Below are positions 1-8,255 of a stretch of 64,000 nucleotides of DNA, piece after piece. The translations under genes were made by a program, and so were the position numbers. The DNA is from RBG-13-66-14 sp964436465 (GTDB lineage: Bacteria; RBG-13-66-14). Below the pieces are notes generated by a model that saw nothing but the letters and a program-made list of their open reading frames with translations, was not told where the DNA came from and ran no database searches. Location: positions 1 to 64,000 of the forward strand of contig CAYTCV010000006.1 in assembly GCA_964436465.1 (NCBI GenBank), given 5' to 3'. Within the stretch, counting starts at the first letter, position 1. Every line of letters starts with the position of its first letter.

Positions 1-281
1 TTCAACTGCTTGGACGGCTTGAAGTGGGGAACCCACTTGTCCGATACACGAATCATCTCGCCGGTGCGGGGATTACGGGCCAGGCGGGCCCGTTTCTTGC
101 GCAGGCGGAACGTGCCGAATCCCCGGATTTCTATGCGTTGACGAGAAAGAGTTTCTTCTGAGCCGGGTTTCGTCAGGGAAATCGTTATCATGTCGAGAAT
201 CGCGTTAATCAATTCCGTTGTCTGTTTGAGCGTCAATTGGGTTTTTTTTGCGATTCGCTGAGCTAGGTCCGCCTTGGTCAT
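1..281 (-). CDS. HU/IHF-family DNA-binding protein (3' end outside window)
   Basis: Small nucleoid-associated protein that bends DNA as a dimer. The translation begins MTKADLAQRIAKKTQLTLKQ and contains the family core IRGFGTFRLRKKRARLARNP, followed by RTGEMIRVSDKWVPHFKPSK. These are the beta-arm and C-terminal parts of the HU/IHF fold. The ATG at 281 follows AAGGAG and a short spacer, so the start is firm. About 93 residues are visible and the stop lies beyond base 1, so only the last few residues are missing. HU and IHF cannot be separated with confidence from this sequence. A good promoter lies at 317-345. Confidence 0.93.
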   Translation of the reverse strand, partial: MTKADLAQRIAKKTQLTLKQTTELINAILDMITISLTKPGSEETLSRQRIEIRGFGTFRLRKKRARLARNPRTGEMIRVSDKWVPHFKPSKQL

Positions 282-316
282 CCCCCAACTCCTTCCCGCG
301 ATTGCCAGCGCTATTT

Positions 317-345
317 ATTATCCATAAAAAGTTAATGGAATGCAA
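317..345 (-). promoter_or_regulatory. Sigma70-type promoter of the HU/IHF gene
   Basis: On the minus strand TTGCAT (340-345) is separated by 17 bases from GATAAT (317-322). It sits 36 bases before the HU/IHF start codon, in an AT-rich gap between the activase stop and the HU/IHF gene. Seen by eye only. Confidence 0.6.
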
Positions 346-346
346 G

Positions 347-1327
347 TTATGAATTGCGGCCCACGGTAAGGTCCTGATACCGACCGCACTTGTCCCCCCA
401 CCGACTGATGACGACCCCGTCCTGGAGGATTTCCACCACCTCGCACACGTTGGGGCAGTTGCCGCATTCGAAGCCGAGGGTTTTGTATTCGAACTCCGCC
501 GCCTGGAATCCCTTGAACCGGGTGGAGCCCGTCACCGCAACGCGTTCCAGGGCCAGTTGGGCCGCGCCGATGGCCCCCATGACGTCGTGGAAGGTGGGGA
601 CGATGACCTCGAAGCCCAGGTGCCTCTCGAAGGCGCTCTTGATGCCGCGGTTGGCCGCCACCCCGCCCTGGAATACCACGGGCGGCTGGATGTCCTTGCC
701 CCGGGCGATGTTGTTGAGGTAGTTGCGCACCAGGGCCTCGCACAGGCCGGCAATGATGTCCTCGGTGGTGTGGCCCATCTGCTGTTTGTGAATCATGTCC
801 GATTCGGCGAAGACGGTGCAGCGCCCGGCTATTCTCACCGGGGCGGAGGAGCGCAGCGCGTGGCCGCCGAAATCCTCGATGGGGATGGACAGGCGGACCG
901 CCTGCTGGTCCAGGAAGGAGCCGGTGCCGGCGGCGCAGACCGTGTTCATGGCGAAATCCACCACGATGCCGTCGCGCAGGATGATGATTTTGGAATCCTG
1001 GCCGCCGATTTCAAAAACGGTTCGCACGCCGGGGATGACCAGCGAGGCGGCTATGGCGTGGGCCGTGATTTCGTTTTTAACCGAATCGGCGCCGACCAGT
1101 ACCGCGGTGAGTTGCCGCGCCGACCCCGTAGTCCCGACGCCGGCGATGTCGCCGGTCCGGTCGCCCAACAGGACCTTCATCTCCGCCAGGCCTTGCTGAA
1201 CCGTCTCGATGGGCCGTCCCAGGGTGCGCAGGTACAGCTTCTCCACCACCCGGCTCTGCGGGTCTATGACGGCCAGGTTCGTACTGACCGAACCGACGTC
1301 CACGCCCATGAACAGTCGTTCACCCAA
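347..1327 (-). CDS. Acyl-CoA dehydratase activase (BadF/BadG/HgdC ATPase family)
   Basis: ATPase of the ASKHA fold that, in characterised members, passes a low-potential electron to a 2-hydroxyacyl-CoA or benzoyl-CoA type dehydratase/reductase. Visible motifs are GVDVGSVST near the N terminus (phosphate 1), FEIGGQDSK (adenosine/phosphate 2) and NTVCAAGTGSFLDQQ followed by GRCTVFAESDMIHK. Their two cysteines are the expected ligands for the [4Fe-4S] cluster shared across the homodimer. A C-terminal CGNCPNVC and GDKC add further cysteines, as in the large COG1924 type. The start is the TTG at 1327, just after the upstream stop; the in-frame ATG at 1309 is an alternative. It is the last gene of a three-gene unit. 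No dehydratase alpha/beta genes are seen in the window, so the substrate is unknown. Confidence 0.9.
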   Translation of the reverse strand: MGERLFMGVDVGSVSTNLAVIDPQSRVVEKLYLRTLGRPIETVQQGLAEMKVLLGDRTGDIAGVGTTGSARQLTAVLVGADSVKNEITAHAIAASLVIPGVRTVFEIGGQDSKIIILRDGIVVDFAMNTVCAAGTGSFLDQQAVRLSIPIEDFGGHALRSSAPVRIAGRCTVFAESDMIHKQQMGHTTEDIIAGLCEALVRNYLNNIARGKDIQPPVVFQGGVAANRGIKSAFERHLGFEVIVPTFHDVMGAIGAAQLALERVAVTGSTRFKGFQAAEFEYKTLGFECGNCPNVCEVVEILQDGVVISRWGDKCGRYQDLTVGRNS

Positions 1328-1331
1328 GTCG

Positions 1332-2903
1332 CTACCCCGCTCGGTGCGCCGGCGCCGCTAAAGAGCGCTTGCGGGCCATAAGGTCCACGAAGGCCTCCAG
1401 ACGGGTCATTATTCCCGCCTCGGCGGTGTGCTCGTCGATTATAAGCGTCAGGACGGGAATTTTCAGCTCCTCCGAAACCCGCGTCAGGATGTTCTGGGCC
1501 ACGATTTCGGGCATGCAGGTGAAGGGCATCAGATGCACTATGCCGTCGTAGCCCTCACCGGCCAACCGAACCGTCTGCCCCACGGTGACCACGGACTCGC
1601 CGCCGGCGTCGTAGGCCAGGTACTCGCCGGCGAAGGTCTTGGCCACCTCGCGCGTATTCTCCTCCCGCGTCCCGCCCACGGTCATCTTGTGGTGCAGCCA
1701 GGCCGACAGGGAAACCGGCCGCGTCACCAGCACCCCCATGCGCCCGAGCTTGCGCTCAATGTCGAAGTTGACGAATCTCTCTAAAACGACGTACAGCTCG
1801 CCCACCACGCCCACGCGCAGAAGCCCGCCCTCGGTCAGTTCGCGGCGGGGCAGGGCGGCGAACTCCCGTCGGGCCCTCCGTTCGATGGCGCGCAGCTTGA
1901 AATATCCACCCGCCTCGTCCACCGCCTGGAGGCACTTGTCCTGGAGCTGGTCGGCCTCCCGGGGATTTTCGCACACCGGGCGCGCCCGGCGGGTCAGCTC
2001 CTCGATGTGCTCGATGGCGGAAAGTTTGCGCAGGCCGAACTTGAACGCCCGCCAGATGGTCCAGAGGGATTTGCCGTTGGAGATGTGGCGGAACATCTCC
2101 ACGAAATCCTCTTTCGTATCCTGGGAGAAGTAGTAGAAGGTAACGTCGTAGCCCAGATTCCGGAGAATCTGCTCCTGGATGATGCCGTAGTAGCCGAATC
2201 GGCAGGGTCCGCCGCCGCCGATGACCAGTACCGTGTCCGCGCCCTGGTTCAGCGCCTCGATGAAGTCGCCCAGGTTGATTTTCAGCGGGAGGCAGGCGGT
2301 CTCCGGGGAATGGCGCACGCCGAGCTCCAGCGTTCGCTTCGAGGGACGCGGCGGCACGACGTACTCGCGTCCCAGCGCCTCCAGAAGCACCCGGAGCGCG
2401 ATGTACATGTTGCCCATGTGGGGGAAGGTGAGAATCATGGAGCCTGACGGCTCTTTACCGCCTCGTTGCGTCTTCGGACGAGGGAGGGGACGGGGGTCCG
2501 AGGATGGCGCATCCCGCCCGGCTCTCTCCCTATTCGCCTCTTCGGGGCTCGGTTTATCGTAGTAGAGCTTCCGCGCCGGTTCCCGGACATGTTCGGGGAG
2601 CTTTTCCAGAGGGTACTCCCCCCGGCAGATGGCCCGGGCGTGACACCACCACGGTTCCTCGGCGGTCGGGCCGCAGGAATCCCGTTCCATCTCCTCCCCG
2701 ACGTACCGCAGCGTTCCCAGGTAGCGCACGTCGAGAATCGCCAGGTCCTCCGGGATTTCGGCGCCGAGGGCCTCGGCTATATCGTCCCGGCAGGACAGCA
2801 GCCCGGAAACCTCATATTTCAGGTCCTTCTCCTCGGCGCATTCTATCCACCCCTGATACGCCCGGAGGGCGTCATCGTAGCCCGATGTTTTAACCTTCAG
2901 CAT
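1332..2903 (-). CDS. COG3581-type activase-associated protein with extra N-terminal module
   Basis: Residues from about 155 to the end match the HgdB-like CoA-dehydratase-associated family (COG3581). Markers are ILTFPHMGNMYIALRVLLEA, ETACLPLKINLGDFIEALNQ, VIGGGGPCRFGYYG and a C-terminal MPFTCMPEIVAQNIL with IDEHTAEAG. In many anaerobes this module is fused to the activase ATPase in one long polypeptide; here it is a separate gene. The first 150 residues are an additional part with several cysteines, ending in a Pro/Arg-rich linker. The ATG at 2903 overlaps the end of the upstream gene by 14 bases and is preceded by GGAAGAAGG, which favours the long start. Translation from the internal ATG at ILTFPHMG cannot be excluded. 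Biochemical role of the family is not settled. Confidence 0.82.
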   Translation of the reverse strand: MLKVKTSGYDDALRAYQGWIECAEEKDLKYEVSGLLSCRDDIAEALGAEIPEDLAILDVRYLGTLRYVGEEMERDSCGPTAEEPWWCHARAICRGEYPLEKLPEHVREPARKLYYDKPSPEEANRERAGRDAPSSDPRPLPRPKTQRGGKEPSGSMILTFPHMGNMYIALRVLLEALGREYVVPPRPSKRTLELGVRHSPETACLPLKINLGDFIEALNQGADTVLVIGGGGPCRFGYYGIIQEQILRNLGYDVTFYYFSQDTKEDFVEMFRHISNGKSLWTIWRAFKFGLRKLSAIEHIEELTRRARPVCENPREADQLQDKCLQAVDEAGGYFKLRAIERRARREFAALPRRELTEGGLLRVGVVGELYVVLERFVNFDIERKLGRMGVLVTRPVSLSAWLHHKMTVGGTREENTREVAKTFAGEYLAYDAGGESVVTVGQTVRLAGEGYDGIVHLMPFTCMPEIVAQNILTRVSEELKIPVLTLIIDEHTAEAGIMTRLEAFVDLMARKRSLAAPAHRAG

Positions 2904-3876
2904 TCCGGGCCTTCTTCCGCCGAATCATGTCCAGGAACGCCTCCAGTCGCGTCATGAGTCCCGCCTCCCCGGTGTGCTCGTCCAGGACGATGGAGGTGTA
3001 GGGCATCCGGGGGTGCCTGGCCGCCACGGCCTCCACCAGCGTTTCCAGCATGGAAGCGGGCCCGCACTGGAAGGGCAGAACGAAGAACACCCCGTCGACC
3101 TCCTCCTGGCGCATGAAGTAGCCGGCGGCTCCCAGGATTTCCCGGCCCAGCGTCCAGTACGGCGGACGCTTATAGCTCCCCAGCTCCCGGTCCAGCGTCT
3201 GATGGTCCACGCTCTCGTGGGTCAGAATCCGGCAGCCCATTTTCCGCAGGCGCCCTAAAATCTCCAGGGAGATGAAGGGGTCGAAGAGGAGGTAGGAGCG
3301 GCCGATGACCCGCAGCTCCAGCTCGTCTCCCTCCTGCGGGGCGACGTAGGGCCTGTCTTTTTCGATGGATTCCAGGAGCGCGGCGGGGTCCTTCCCCAGG
3401 ATGCAATCGGCGCGGAAGGCGGCCTGCGCCCTTTCGGCGGCGCCCAGGGCCTTTTCCGTCTCCTCGGGACCGAAGCCTAACAGGCGGGCCGCCTCACCCA
3501 GCGTTTCCAGAATCCCGCCCGCCCCCTTGTTCACGTCGGCCACCGGCGAAATCAGCGGCAGGCCGACCGAGATGCAGCTCTTCACCATGTCCGGCAGGCC
3601 GATGAACTTCGGGCAGAGGGACGACCCCGGTTCCAGACTGACCAGCCGGGGGAGGAAAATGTGGTCCACCACGCCCTCGAGGGCGTGGATGTGCCCGAAG
3701 GTTACCTTGAGCGGCAGGCAGGCGTCGTCCACCGTGGAGGCTATGCCCCAGGCGACGAGGTCCTTGTTGCTCGGGGGCGAAACTACCAGCTCGACGCCGA
3801 GGCGGCGGAAGAAAGTGGCCACGAGCGGCAGGAAGCGGTAGTAGAGGATTAAAGTCCGGGGGAGCCCGATACGCAT
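2890..3876 (-). CDS. COG3580/DUF2229-type activase-associated protein
   Basis: About 328 residues starting MRIGLPRTLILYYRFLPL. It matches the DUF2229 module that accompanies 2-hydroxyglutaryl-CoA dehydratase activases: SPPSNKDLVAWG, VDDACLPLKVTFGHIHAL, IFLPRLVSLEP, CPKFIGLPDMVKSC and VLPFQCGPASMLETLV. Conserved cysteines in DDACLP, CPKF and FQCGP suggest an iron-sulfur or thiol site (inference). The ATG at 3876 follows GAGGAG at good spacing, better than an in-frame TTG at 3888. It is the first gene of the unit and overlaps the next by 14 bases, so coupled translation is likely. With the two downstream genes it reproduces, in pieces, the architecture usually found as one protein of about 1,400 residues. 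Confidence 0.85.
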   Translation of the reverse strand: MRIGLPRTLILYYRFLPLVATFFRRLGVELVVSPPSNKDLVAWGIASTVDDACLPLKVTFGHIHALEGVVDHIFLPRLVSLEPGSSLCPKFIGLPDMVKSCISVGLPLISPVADVNKGAGGILETLGEAARLLGFGPEETEKALGAAERAQAAFRADCILGKDPAALLESIEKDRPYVAPQEGDELELRVIGRSYLLFDPFISLEILGRLRKMGCRILTHESVDHQTLDRELGSYKRPPYWTLGREILGAAGYFMRQEEVDGVFFVLPFQCGPASMLETLVEAVAARHPRMPYTSIVLDEHTGEAGLMTRLEAFLDMIRRKKARNAEG

Positions 3877-3940
3877 TGAACTCCTCAATTACCTACGCAC
3901 GCGGTCGGCAATGTTAAACCGGCGGTCCGGGCTTGTCAAC

Positions 3941-5242
3941 CTACTCCGACCCGGAGAGGCCACGGTAGATGGGGCTCCGGCGGTAGAAGCGCTCCACCTG
4001 CAGGGCGATGACCTTGATGACGGCCGCGATGGGCACCGCCAGGAAGGCCCAGATTATGCCGAACTGAAGACCCACCAGCACGGAGAGAATCAGGAGTACG
4101 GAACCTATTCCGACCTTCTTCCCCACCACCAGCGGGTCGAGGACGTAGCCCGAGATGGTGAAGGCCACCACGTAGAGCGCCAGGGTCAGAAGCATCGTCG
4201 GGGCGGGGTCCGGGGTGAAGAAGGCCATGGGCACGGCCACGGCTCCGGCCACTACCGCGCCGAGGAACGGAATGAAATTTAAAATGCCGGAGATGAACGC
4301 CAGCGGGATGAAGAATGGCACCCCCAGAAGCCACAGCCCGACTCCGGTCACCACCCCGATGAAGGCGCAGGTGACGAGCTTGGCGCGGAAGAAGCCCACG
4401 AAGACGCGGTTCACGTCCTCGCCGAAATCGTGGACCCTTTCGTGGTGCCGTCGGGGAACGAGGTCGGTCAACCGCTTCTTGAAGCGGTCCACGTCGCGCA
4501 GGAGCAGGAAGGTGAAGATGGGGATGAGGATGAGGTTCCCCAGGTCGCCCAGACTGGCCAACAGGCGCTCCAGCAGTACAGCCACGTCCGGGATGGCCTC
4601 GGATATGGCGGTCTGAAGCCGGGCGGCGAGTGATTGAACCGCGTCCCGCAGCTCGGGGGTGCCGCCGGCGAGTCCGTCCAGCCAACGCTCCACCCGACTC
4701 ACCAGGCTGGTGAAGTCGAACTCCCGCAGCCGGGCGATGTCGTTGCGGACCGTGGGGACCAGGAGCAGGGCCAGCCCGACGACGAGGCCCACGGCCCCGA
4801 CGATGACCGTGAGCGCGGCGACGGCGCGCAGCCGGGCCCCCTTCTTGTCCTGCGGCGGTTCAATGTGCTCGTGGCGGGCCAGGCGGTGGAAGAACCGGTC
4901 CACCCTGTCCGCCGCCGGGTCCAGGAGAAACGCCAGGAACAGGGCGACGACGAAGGGGAAGAAGGCGTCCCAGAGGTTGATTACGCCGTAGATGACGCCG
5001 GCGACGGTCACCAGGGCGATGAGGGAGATGGCGCGCGCATCGTGGTAGGCGAAGGGAACCAGAATCAGCACGAGGGCGAGCCAGACCACGAAGGGGGTGA
5101 CGACCGGCCAGACCAGATACACGAAGAGGCCCAGGAGACCGAGGAAGACGACCATAACCGTCCAGAGCGGCACCCTGCCGGTCGGCCGGCGGGGGTAGTC
5201 GGTCGGGATGAGGTCGTTGTCCTTGGATTGCCCGTCCGTCAA
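3941..5242 (-). CDS. AI-2E/PerM-family membrane transporter
   Basis: Polytopic membrane protein of 433 residues with hydrophobic segments near residues 22-75, 85-105, 138-165 and several in the C-terminal half. The family signature region is present: FIPLAFISGILNFIPFLGAV and a late GKKVGIGSVLLILSVLVGLQ. Such proteins are called AI-2E transporters, but the family includes permeases of many or unknown substrates, so autoinducer export should not be assumed. The start is a TTG at 5242 after AAAGGGGCG; no ATG lies nearby in frame. It is transcribed alone, with repeat DNA upstream. Confidence 0.85.
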   Translation of the reverse strand: MTDGQSKDNDLIPTDYPRRPTGRVPLWTVMVVFLGLLGLFVYLVWPVVTPFVVWLALVLILVPFAYHDARAISLIALVTVAGVIYGVINLWDAFFPFVVALFLAFLLDPAADRVDRFFHRLARHEHIEPPQDKKGARLRAVAALTVIVGAVGLVVGLALLLVPTVRNDIARLREFDFTSLVSRVERWLDGLAGGTPELRDAVQSLAARLQTAISEAIPDVAVLLERLLASLGDLGNLILIPIFTFLLLRDVDRFKKRLTDLVPRRHHERVHDFGEDVNRVFVGFFRAKLVTCAFIGVVTGVGLWLLGVPFFIPLAFISGILNFIPFLGAVVAGAVAVPMAFFTPDPAPTMLLTLALYVVAFTISGYVLDPLVVGKKVGIGSVLLILSVLVGLQFGIIWAFLAVPIAAVIKVIALQVERFYRRSPIYRGLSGSE

Positions 5243-5365
5243 AAGACGCCCCTTTCGTGTTGTGGGGGGCTAGTATAGCACGATTTATAAACGAGATGGG
5301 ACCGATGAAAAGTCGGTTCCGCATGCGGAAAGGTTTCATTACATCCCCCTACTCACGGGTGGGGT

Positions 5366-5465
5366 TGAAACGGGCGGGTGTGGACACCTGCCCCTACGTC
5401 ATCGCAAATAGGGGCGCGGATTGACGTGAAAAACGGCGGGGACTGAAGTCCCCGCCCTACATTTA
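5366..5465. repeat. Composite GC-rich intergenic repeat
   Basis: Two inverted-repeat modules joined by a short linker fill most of the gap between the transporter and the FecR gene. The first is the complement of the GTAGGGGCGGGTGTCCACAC family, ending CCCCTACGTCATCGCA. The second is GGCGGGGACTGAAGTCCCCG followed by CCCTACATTTA. The same module order, with the CCTACRTCATCGCA joint, occurs at 42345-42437 and 59447-59575. Nothing suggests a gene here. Confidence 0.7.
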
Positions 5466-5526
5466 TGCAGACGGTAAATACGTGACTGGTTTGACGGCAC
5501 CTCGGCCCGGAGACGGGCGGCCCTCT

Positions 5527-6276
5527 TTACCGGCCCAACTCGGCGTCGCGCTCCTGGTTCCAGGTGACCCACTCGTCCAGCTCCAGCTCGTCTTCGGGGG
5601 AGAACTCCCCGGAGGCGGCCACGGAGCCGTCGGGCGCGATGTAGAGCTGCTGCATCCCGCCGAGGATGACCTGCTTCCACTGGTCCTCGGACACCTCGAC
5701 CGGCCCGGAGACCTCGTGGGGACCTTCGACCTCATACCGCTCACCGGTCCCACCCCCGCCCTCGGTGCCTTCGGTCTCCCAGAACATGGGGCCCTCGATG
5801 GCGGCCATGGGATTCCACAACTCCACGCTGCCTTCGTAAACGCGCAACAGGGTCGAGGTGTCGGGGTAGACGTCCGTGCGGAAGACTGTACCCCGGCACG
5901 CCGCCGTGGCGGTAGGCGTCTTGACGACGTAGTTGCTGGCGGGGTCGGCGAAGGGGGTGACGGTGGACCACAGCCGGCCGCCGGTGGAGGAGACCACCGT
6001 GCTGGTGGCCAGCCCGCTGGTGGACGCCCGCTCGATGGTCAGGTCGGAGTTGGACGAGAGGCGGACGAGGGAGCCGTCGTCGAAGACGATTTCCGTCCGG
6101 GAGCGGTCCCCGGTGTGGACGATGTCCCCGCCCTTGAGGCGCGAGCCGAGGGAGGCCGTGAAGCTCGACCCGCCGCGGAAGACGCTCACGCTTCCCACCA
6201 TGTACGTGACCTCCGCCCCGGCAAGGGCGACGGTGATGAGCATCGCACAGAGGAGCACAAAAACCCGTTTTGTCAT
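5527..6276 (-). CDS. FecR-domain exported protein
   Basis: 249 residues with a clear signal peptide (MTKRVFVLLCAMLITVALAG) and then a FecR-type beta domain. Markers are VGSVSVFRGG, LKGGDIVHTGDRSRTEIVFD, DGSLVRLSSNSDLTIE and TPTATAACRGTVFRTDVYPD. This is the pattern of FecR proteins that are not tied to iron-dicitrate signalling but occur as periplasmic or surface-associated proteins. No sigma factor or TonB receptor gene lies nearby, so a classic FecR anti-sigma role is unlikely. It is the last gene of the envelope operon, 14 bases after the preceding stop. The C terminus is acidic and lacks an obvious domain. Confidence 0.8.
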   Translation of the reverse strand: MTKRVFVLLCAMLITVALAGAEVTYMVGSVSVFRGGSSFTASLGSRLKGGDIVHTGDRSRTEIVFDDGSLVRLSSNSDLTIERASTSGLATSTVVSSTGGRLWSTVTPFADPASNYVVKTPTATAACRGTVFRTDVYPDTSTLLRVYEGSVELWNPMAAIEGPMFWETEGTEGGGGTGERYEVEGPHEVSGPVEVSEDQWKQVILGGMQQLYIAPDGSVAASGEFSPEDELELDEWVTWNQERDAELGR

Positions 6277-6290
6277 CGTTACCCCCGCCG

Positions 6291-7151
6291 TTACAGTTCC
6301 TGCACGGCCAGTTGTCCGGGCTGGAATCCGCCGCCGGATATGGGCTCGGCCAGTGATTCACCCGGTCCCACGCTCTCGATTCTCACGCTGCCGATTCGGT
6401 TCCCCCGCTCCCCCCGGACCTCCGACGGCGCGTAGATGACGAAGATGTCTCCCGGGGCGGCGTTTTCATCGAAGCCGATGGGCAGGATGACCCTGTCCCC
6501 CTCCACGTCTATTATGCGACCCGACCAGGGCGTTTTCTCGAAGTCTGGCGCCAGGTCATCCGCCAGCTTGTCCACGGCTCCCTGGGAGGCTCTTCCTTCC
6601 AGGGTGCCCAGGAACTCCGCGTTGGGTCCGATGACCATGCCGGGGTGCCAGCGGTTCGTGTTGCTCTGGGCGAGGAGCTGCTCGGTCTGGGTCTCGGTGA
6701 TGAACTCGCCGGTGGGTGCCAGATACAGCCGTACTTCCAGACTGACCTCCGCCTCGTCCCGGCGGAAGCCCACTTCACCAAAATTTTCCGAAAGCCCGAA
6801 GGTGTGGACATCGCCGATGAGGTATATCTGGACGCCGAGGTTCCGCAGTTGAGCCGGGAGAGTCAACACCGGTCGAGCCAGGGAGCCCGGTTCCCGGTAC
6901 TCCGTCCCCAGGGCCACGGTCCCCCCGAGCGCGACGACCAGGTCCCTCCGGGTGAGCGGTACGATTCCGGGCAGCTCGCCGAGTTTTTGGGCGAGCATCT
7001 CCTCCAGGCCGCGGGCCTGCTCCTCGGTCACCTCGAGCCCGGGCCGCAGGTCGACCACCAGTAGCCGGTCGAGCGTCGGTGCGGTTGCAGTCTGGGTGAA
7101 GATGCAGCCCGTCAGGGACAGTAGCGCGATTGTACCGTAAAATCTTCGCGT
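6291..7151 (-). CDS. Divergent CsgG-like lipoprotein with FlgT-type C-terminal domain; start codon abnormal
   Basis: The frame from GTG at 7058 gives 255 residues but lacks a signal peptide. Reading 31 codons further upstream gives RRFYGTIALLSLTGC, a convincing lipoprotein signal with lipobox LTGC. No ATG, GTG or TTG exists in frame there; the best placed codon is an ACG at 7151. I extend the feature to it, with the start uncertain. The body parallels the CsgG-like neighbour: an LEVRLYLAPTGEFI stretch, then HPGMVIG, GTLEGRA, TPWSGRI, GDIFVIYAPSE and a Gly-rich ISGGGFQPGQ. The last 100 residues look like the small beta domain seen at the C terminus of FlgT-type proteins. Probably outer-membrane associated (inference). 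Confidence 0.7.
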   Translation of the reverse strand, partial: TRRFYGTIALLSLTGCIFTQTATAPTLDRLLVVDLRPGLEVTEEQARGLEEMLAQKLGELPGIVPLTRRDLVVALGGTVALGTEYREPGSLARPVLTLPAQLRNLGVQIYLIGDVHTFGLSENFGEVGFRRDEAEVSLEVRLYLAPTGEFITETQTEQLLAQSNTNRWHPGMVIGPNAEFLGTLEGRASQGAVDKLADDLAPDFEKTPWSGRIIDVEGDRVILPIGFDENAAPGDIFVIYAPSEVRGERGNRIGSVRIESVGPGESLAEPISGGGFQPGQLAVQEL

Positions 7152-7200
7152 AGGTGCGACCCGTGTTACGTCTTTACCGTCGCAGGAATCCGGCCGTAAA

Positions 7201-7234
7201 GCGGGGCGGGAGGAATACGCCCGGCCCGCCCCGC
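7201..7234 (-). terminator. Intercistronic GC hairpin after the CsgG-like gene
   Basis: Perfect 10-base arms GCGGGGCGGG (7201-7210) and CCCGCCCCGC (7225-7234) around a 14-base loop, starting 21 bases past the csgG-like stop. There is no T tract, so it may be an RNA-stabilising or attenuating stem rather than a full terminator. Confidence 0.45.
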
Positions 7235-7254
7235 CTTCAGTCCAAGGGTCCGGG

Positions 7255-8172
7255 TTAATCGAACGGGTTCTCCCGGACGATGTCCCCGTCGGAGAAACCG
7301 CCCCCGGCCACGGCTCGGCCGATGGCGTACTTCTCCTTGACCTCCATTATCTGCACGGTGCCGATGAGGGTTTCCTCGGCGCCCAGGGAGATGCCGGTGA
7401 CGGGGTCGATGAGCTCCTCGCCCTTCTGGTAGACGCGGAACTCCATGCCGGTCTCGATGCCGGAGTCCATGCCGGCGTTGATGTAGACCTTCTCGCCGTC
7501 GGCCTTGACCACGGCTCCGGTCCAGGGCACGTCCTTCATCTTGATGACGATGGCGTTGACGATTTCGTCGATGGCCTGCCGGGCGGCCTTCCCCTCCAGG
7601 GTGTTGTCCCACTCGGAGCCCTTGCCGATGACCATACCCGGGACCATCAGCACACCGCCGGCCTCCGATTCCTCGCCGGTGGCCTCGTGGCTGAAGATGA
7701 TTTCGCCGGTGACGGTGTCGATGATGCGGATGTTGAGGCCGACGCGGGCGGTGACGCGGGAGATGCCGAGACCGCCCATGAAGGTGCCGAGGCCGACCTC
7801 ATCCTTCTGGGTGGAGAACTCGGTGACGGCGCCGTAGACGATGGCCTGCACGCCGAGGAGCTTGCCGATTTCGGGGGCGGTCTGGGGAGTCACCAGGCCG
7901 GTGGTGCCCAGGGCCTGCTCCTCCATGACCGTGGCCAGTTGCTGGCGCTCGAACACCTGGAACTTGCCGCAGTTGACCAGGGCGGTGGTCAGCACGTCGG
8001 CCAGGCCGGTCCCGACGTTGTAGGAACTGCCGGCTTTGTCCTCCAGCTCGGACACGGCTATGCGCTTGCGCATATCCATGGCCGAGGAGGAGAGGGCCAG
8101 GACGAGCACGAGGACCAGGGTCGTGAGAACGATTTTGCTAGGAGCATAGCTCGCTTTGCTCGGTTTACGCAT
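7255..8172 (-). CDS. CsgG/HfaB-family outer-membrane assembly protein
   Basis: 305 residues with an N-terminal signal segment at about residues 12-32 (no lipobox cysteine). The CsgG core follows: RKRIAVSELEDKAGSSYNVG, ADVLTTALVNCGKFQVFERQ, LGVQAIVYGAVTEFS and VGLNIRIIDTVTGEIIFS. Family members form oligomeric outer-membrane pores or assembly platforms for curli, holdfast or flagellar accessory parts. After residue 215 there is an added FlgT-type domain (PWTGAVVKADGEKVYINAG, IDPVTGISLGAEETLIGTV). The start at 8172 follows GGAGGCG. No csgA, csgB, csgE or csgF gene is seen, so the partner substrate is unknown. The next gene downstream is a divergent relative of this one. Confidence 0.85.
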   Translation of the reverse strand: MRKPSKASYAPSKIVLTTLVLVLVLALSSSAMDMRKRIAVSELEDKAGSSYNVGTGLADVLTTALVNCGKFQVFERQQLATVMEEQALGTTGLVTPQTAPEIGKLLGVQAIVYGAVTEFSTQKDEVGLGTFMGGLGISRVTARVGLNIRIIDTVTGEIIFSHEATGEESEAGGVLMVPGMVIGKGSEWDNTLEGKAARQAIDEIVNAIVIKMKDVPWTGAVVKADGEKVYINAGMDSGIETGMEFRVYQKGEELIDPVTGISLGAEETLIGTVQIMEVKEKYAIGRAVAGGGFSDGDIVRENPFD

Positions 8173-8255
8173 GAAACGCCTCCAGGCCTAGTTGAAAAGG
8201 TTCAAGGCTTCGCCGTCGCGGAACTCGTTCGGTCGGCGCGGCGGGGCCGTCCGTA

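Noticed and set aside
3941..5242. Quorum-signal (AI-2) exporter role
   Set aside because: The family name rests on one member; there is no luxS or lsr gene here, so only the family is stated.
5527..6276. FecR anti-sigma/iron signalling role
   Set aside because: No ECF sigma factor or TonB-dependent receptor lies near, and the protein has an export signal at its start rather than a cytoplasmic N-terminal domain.
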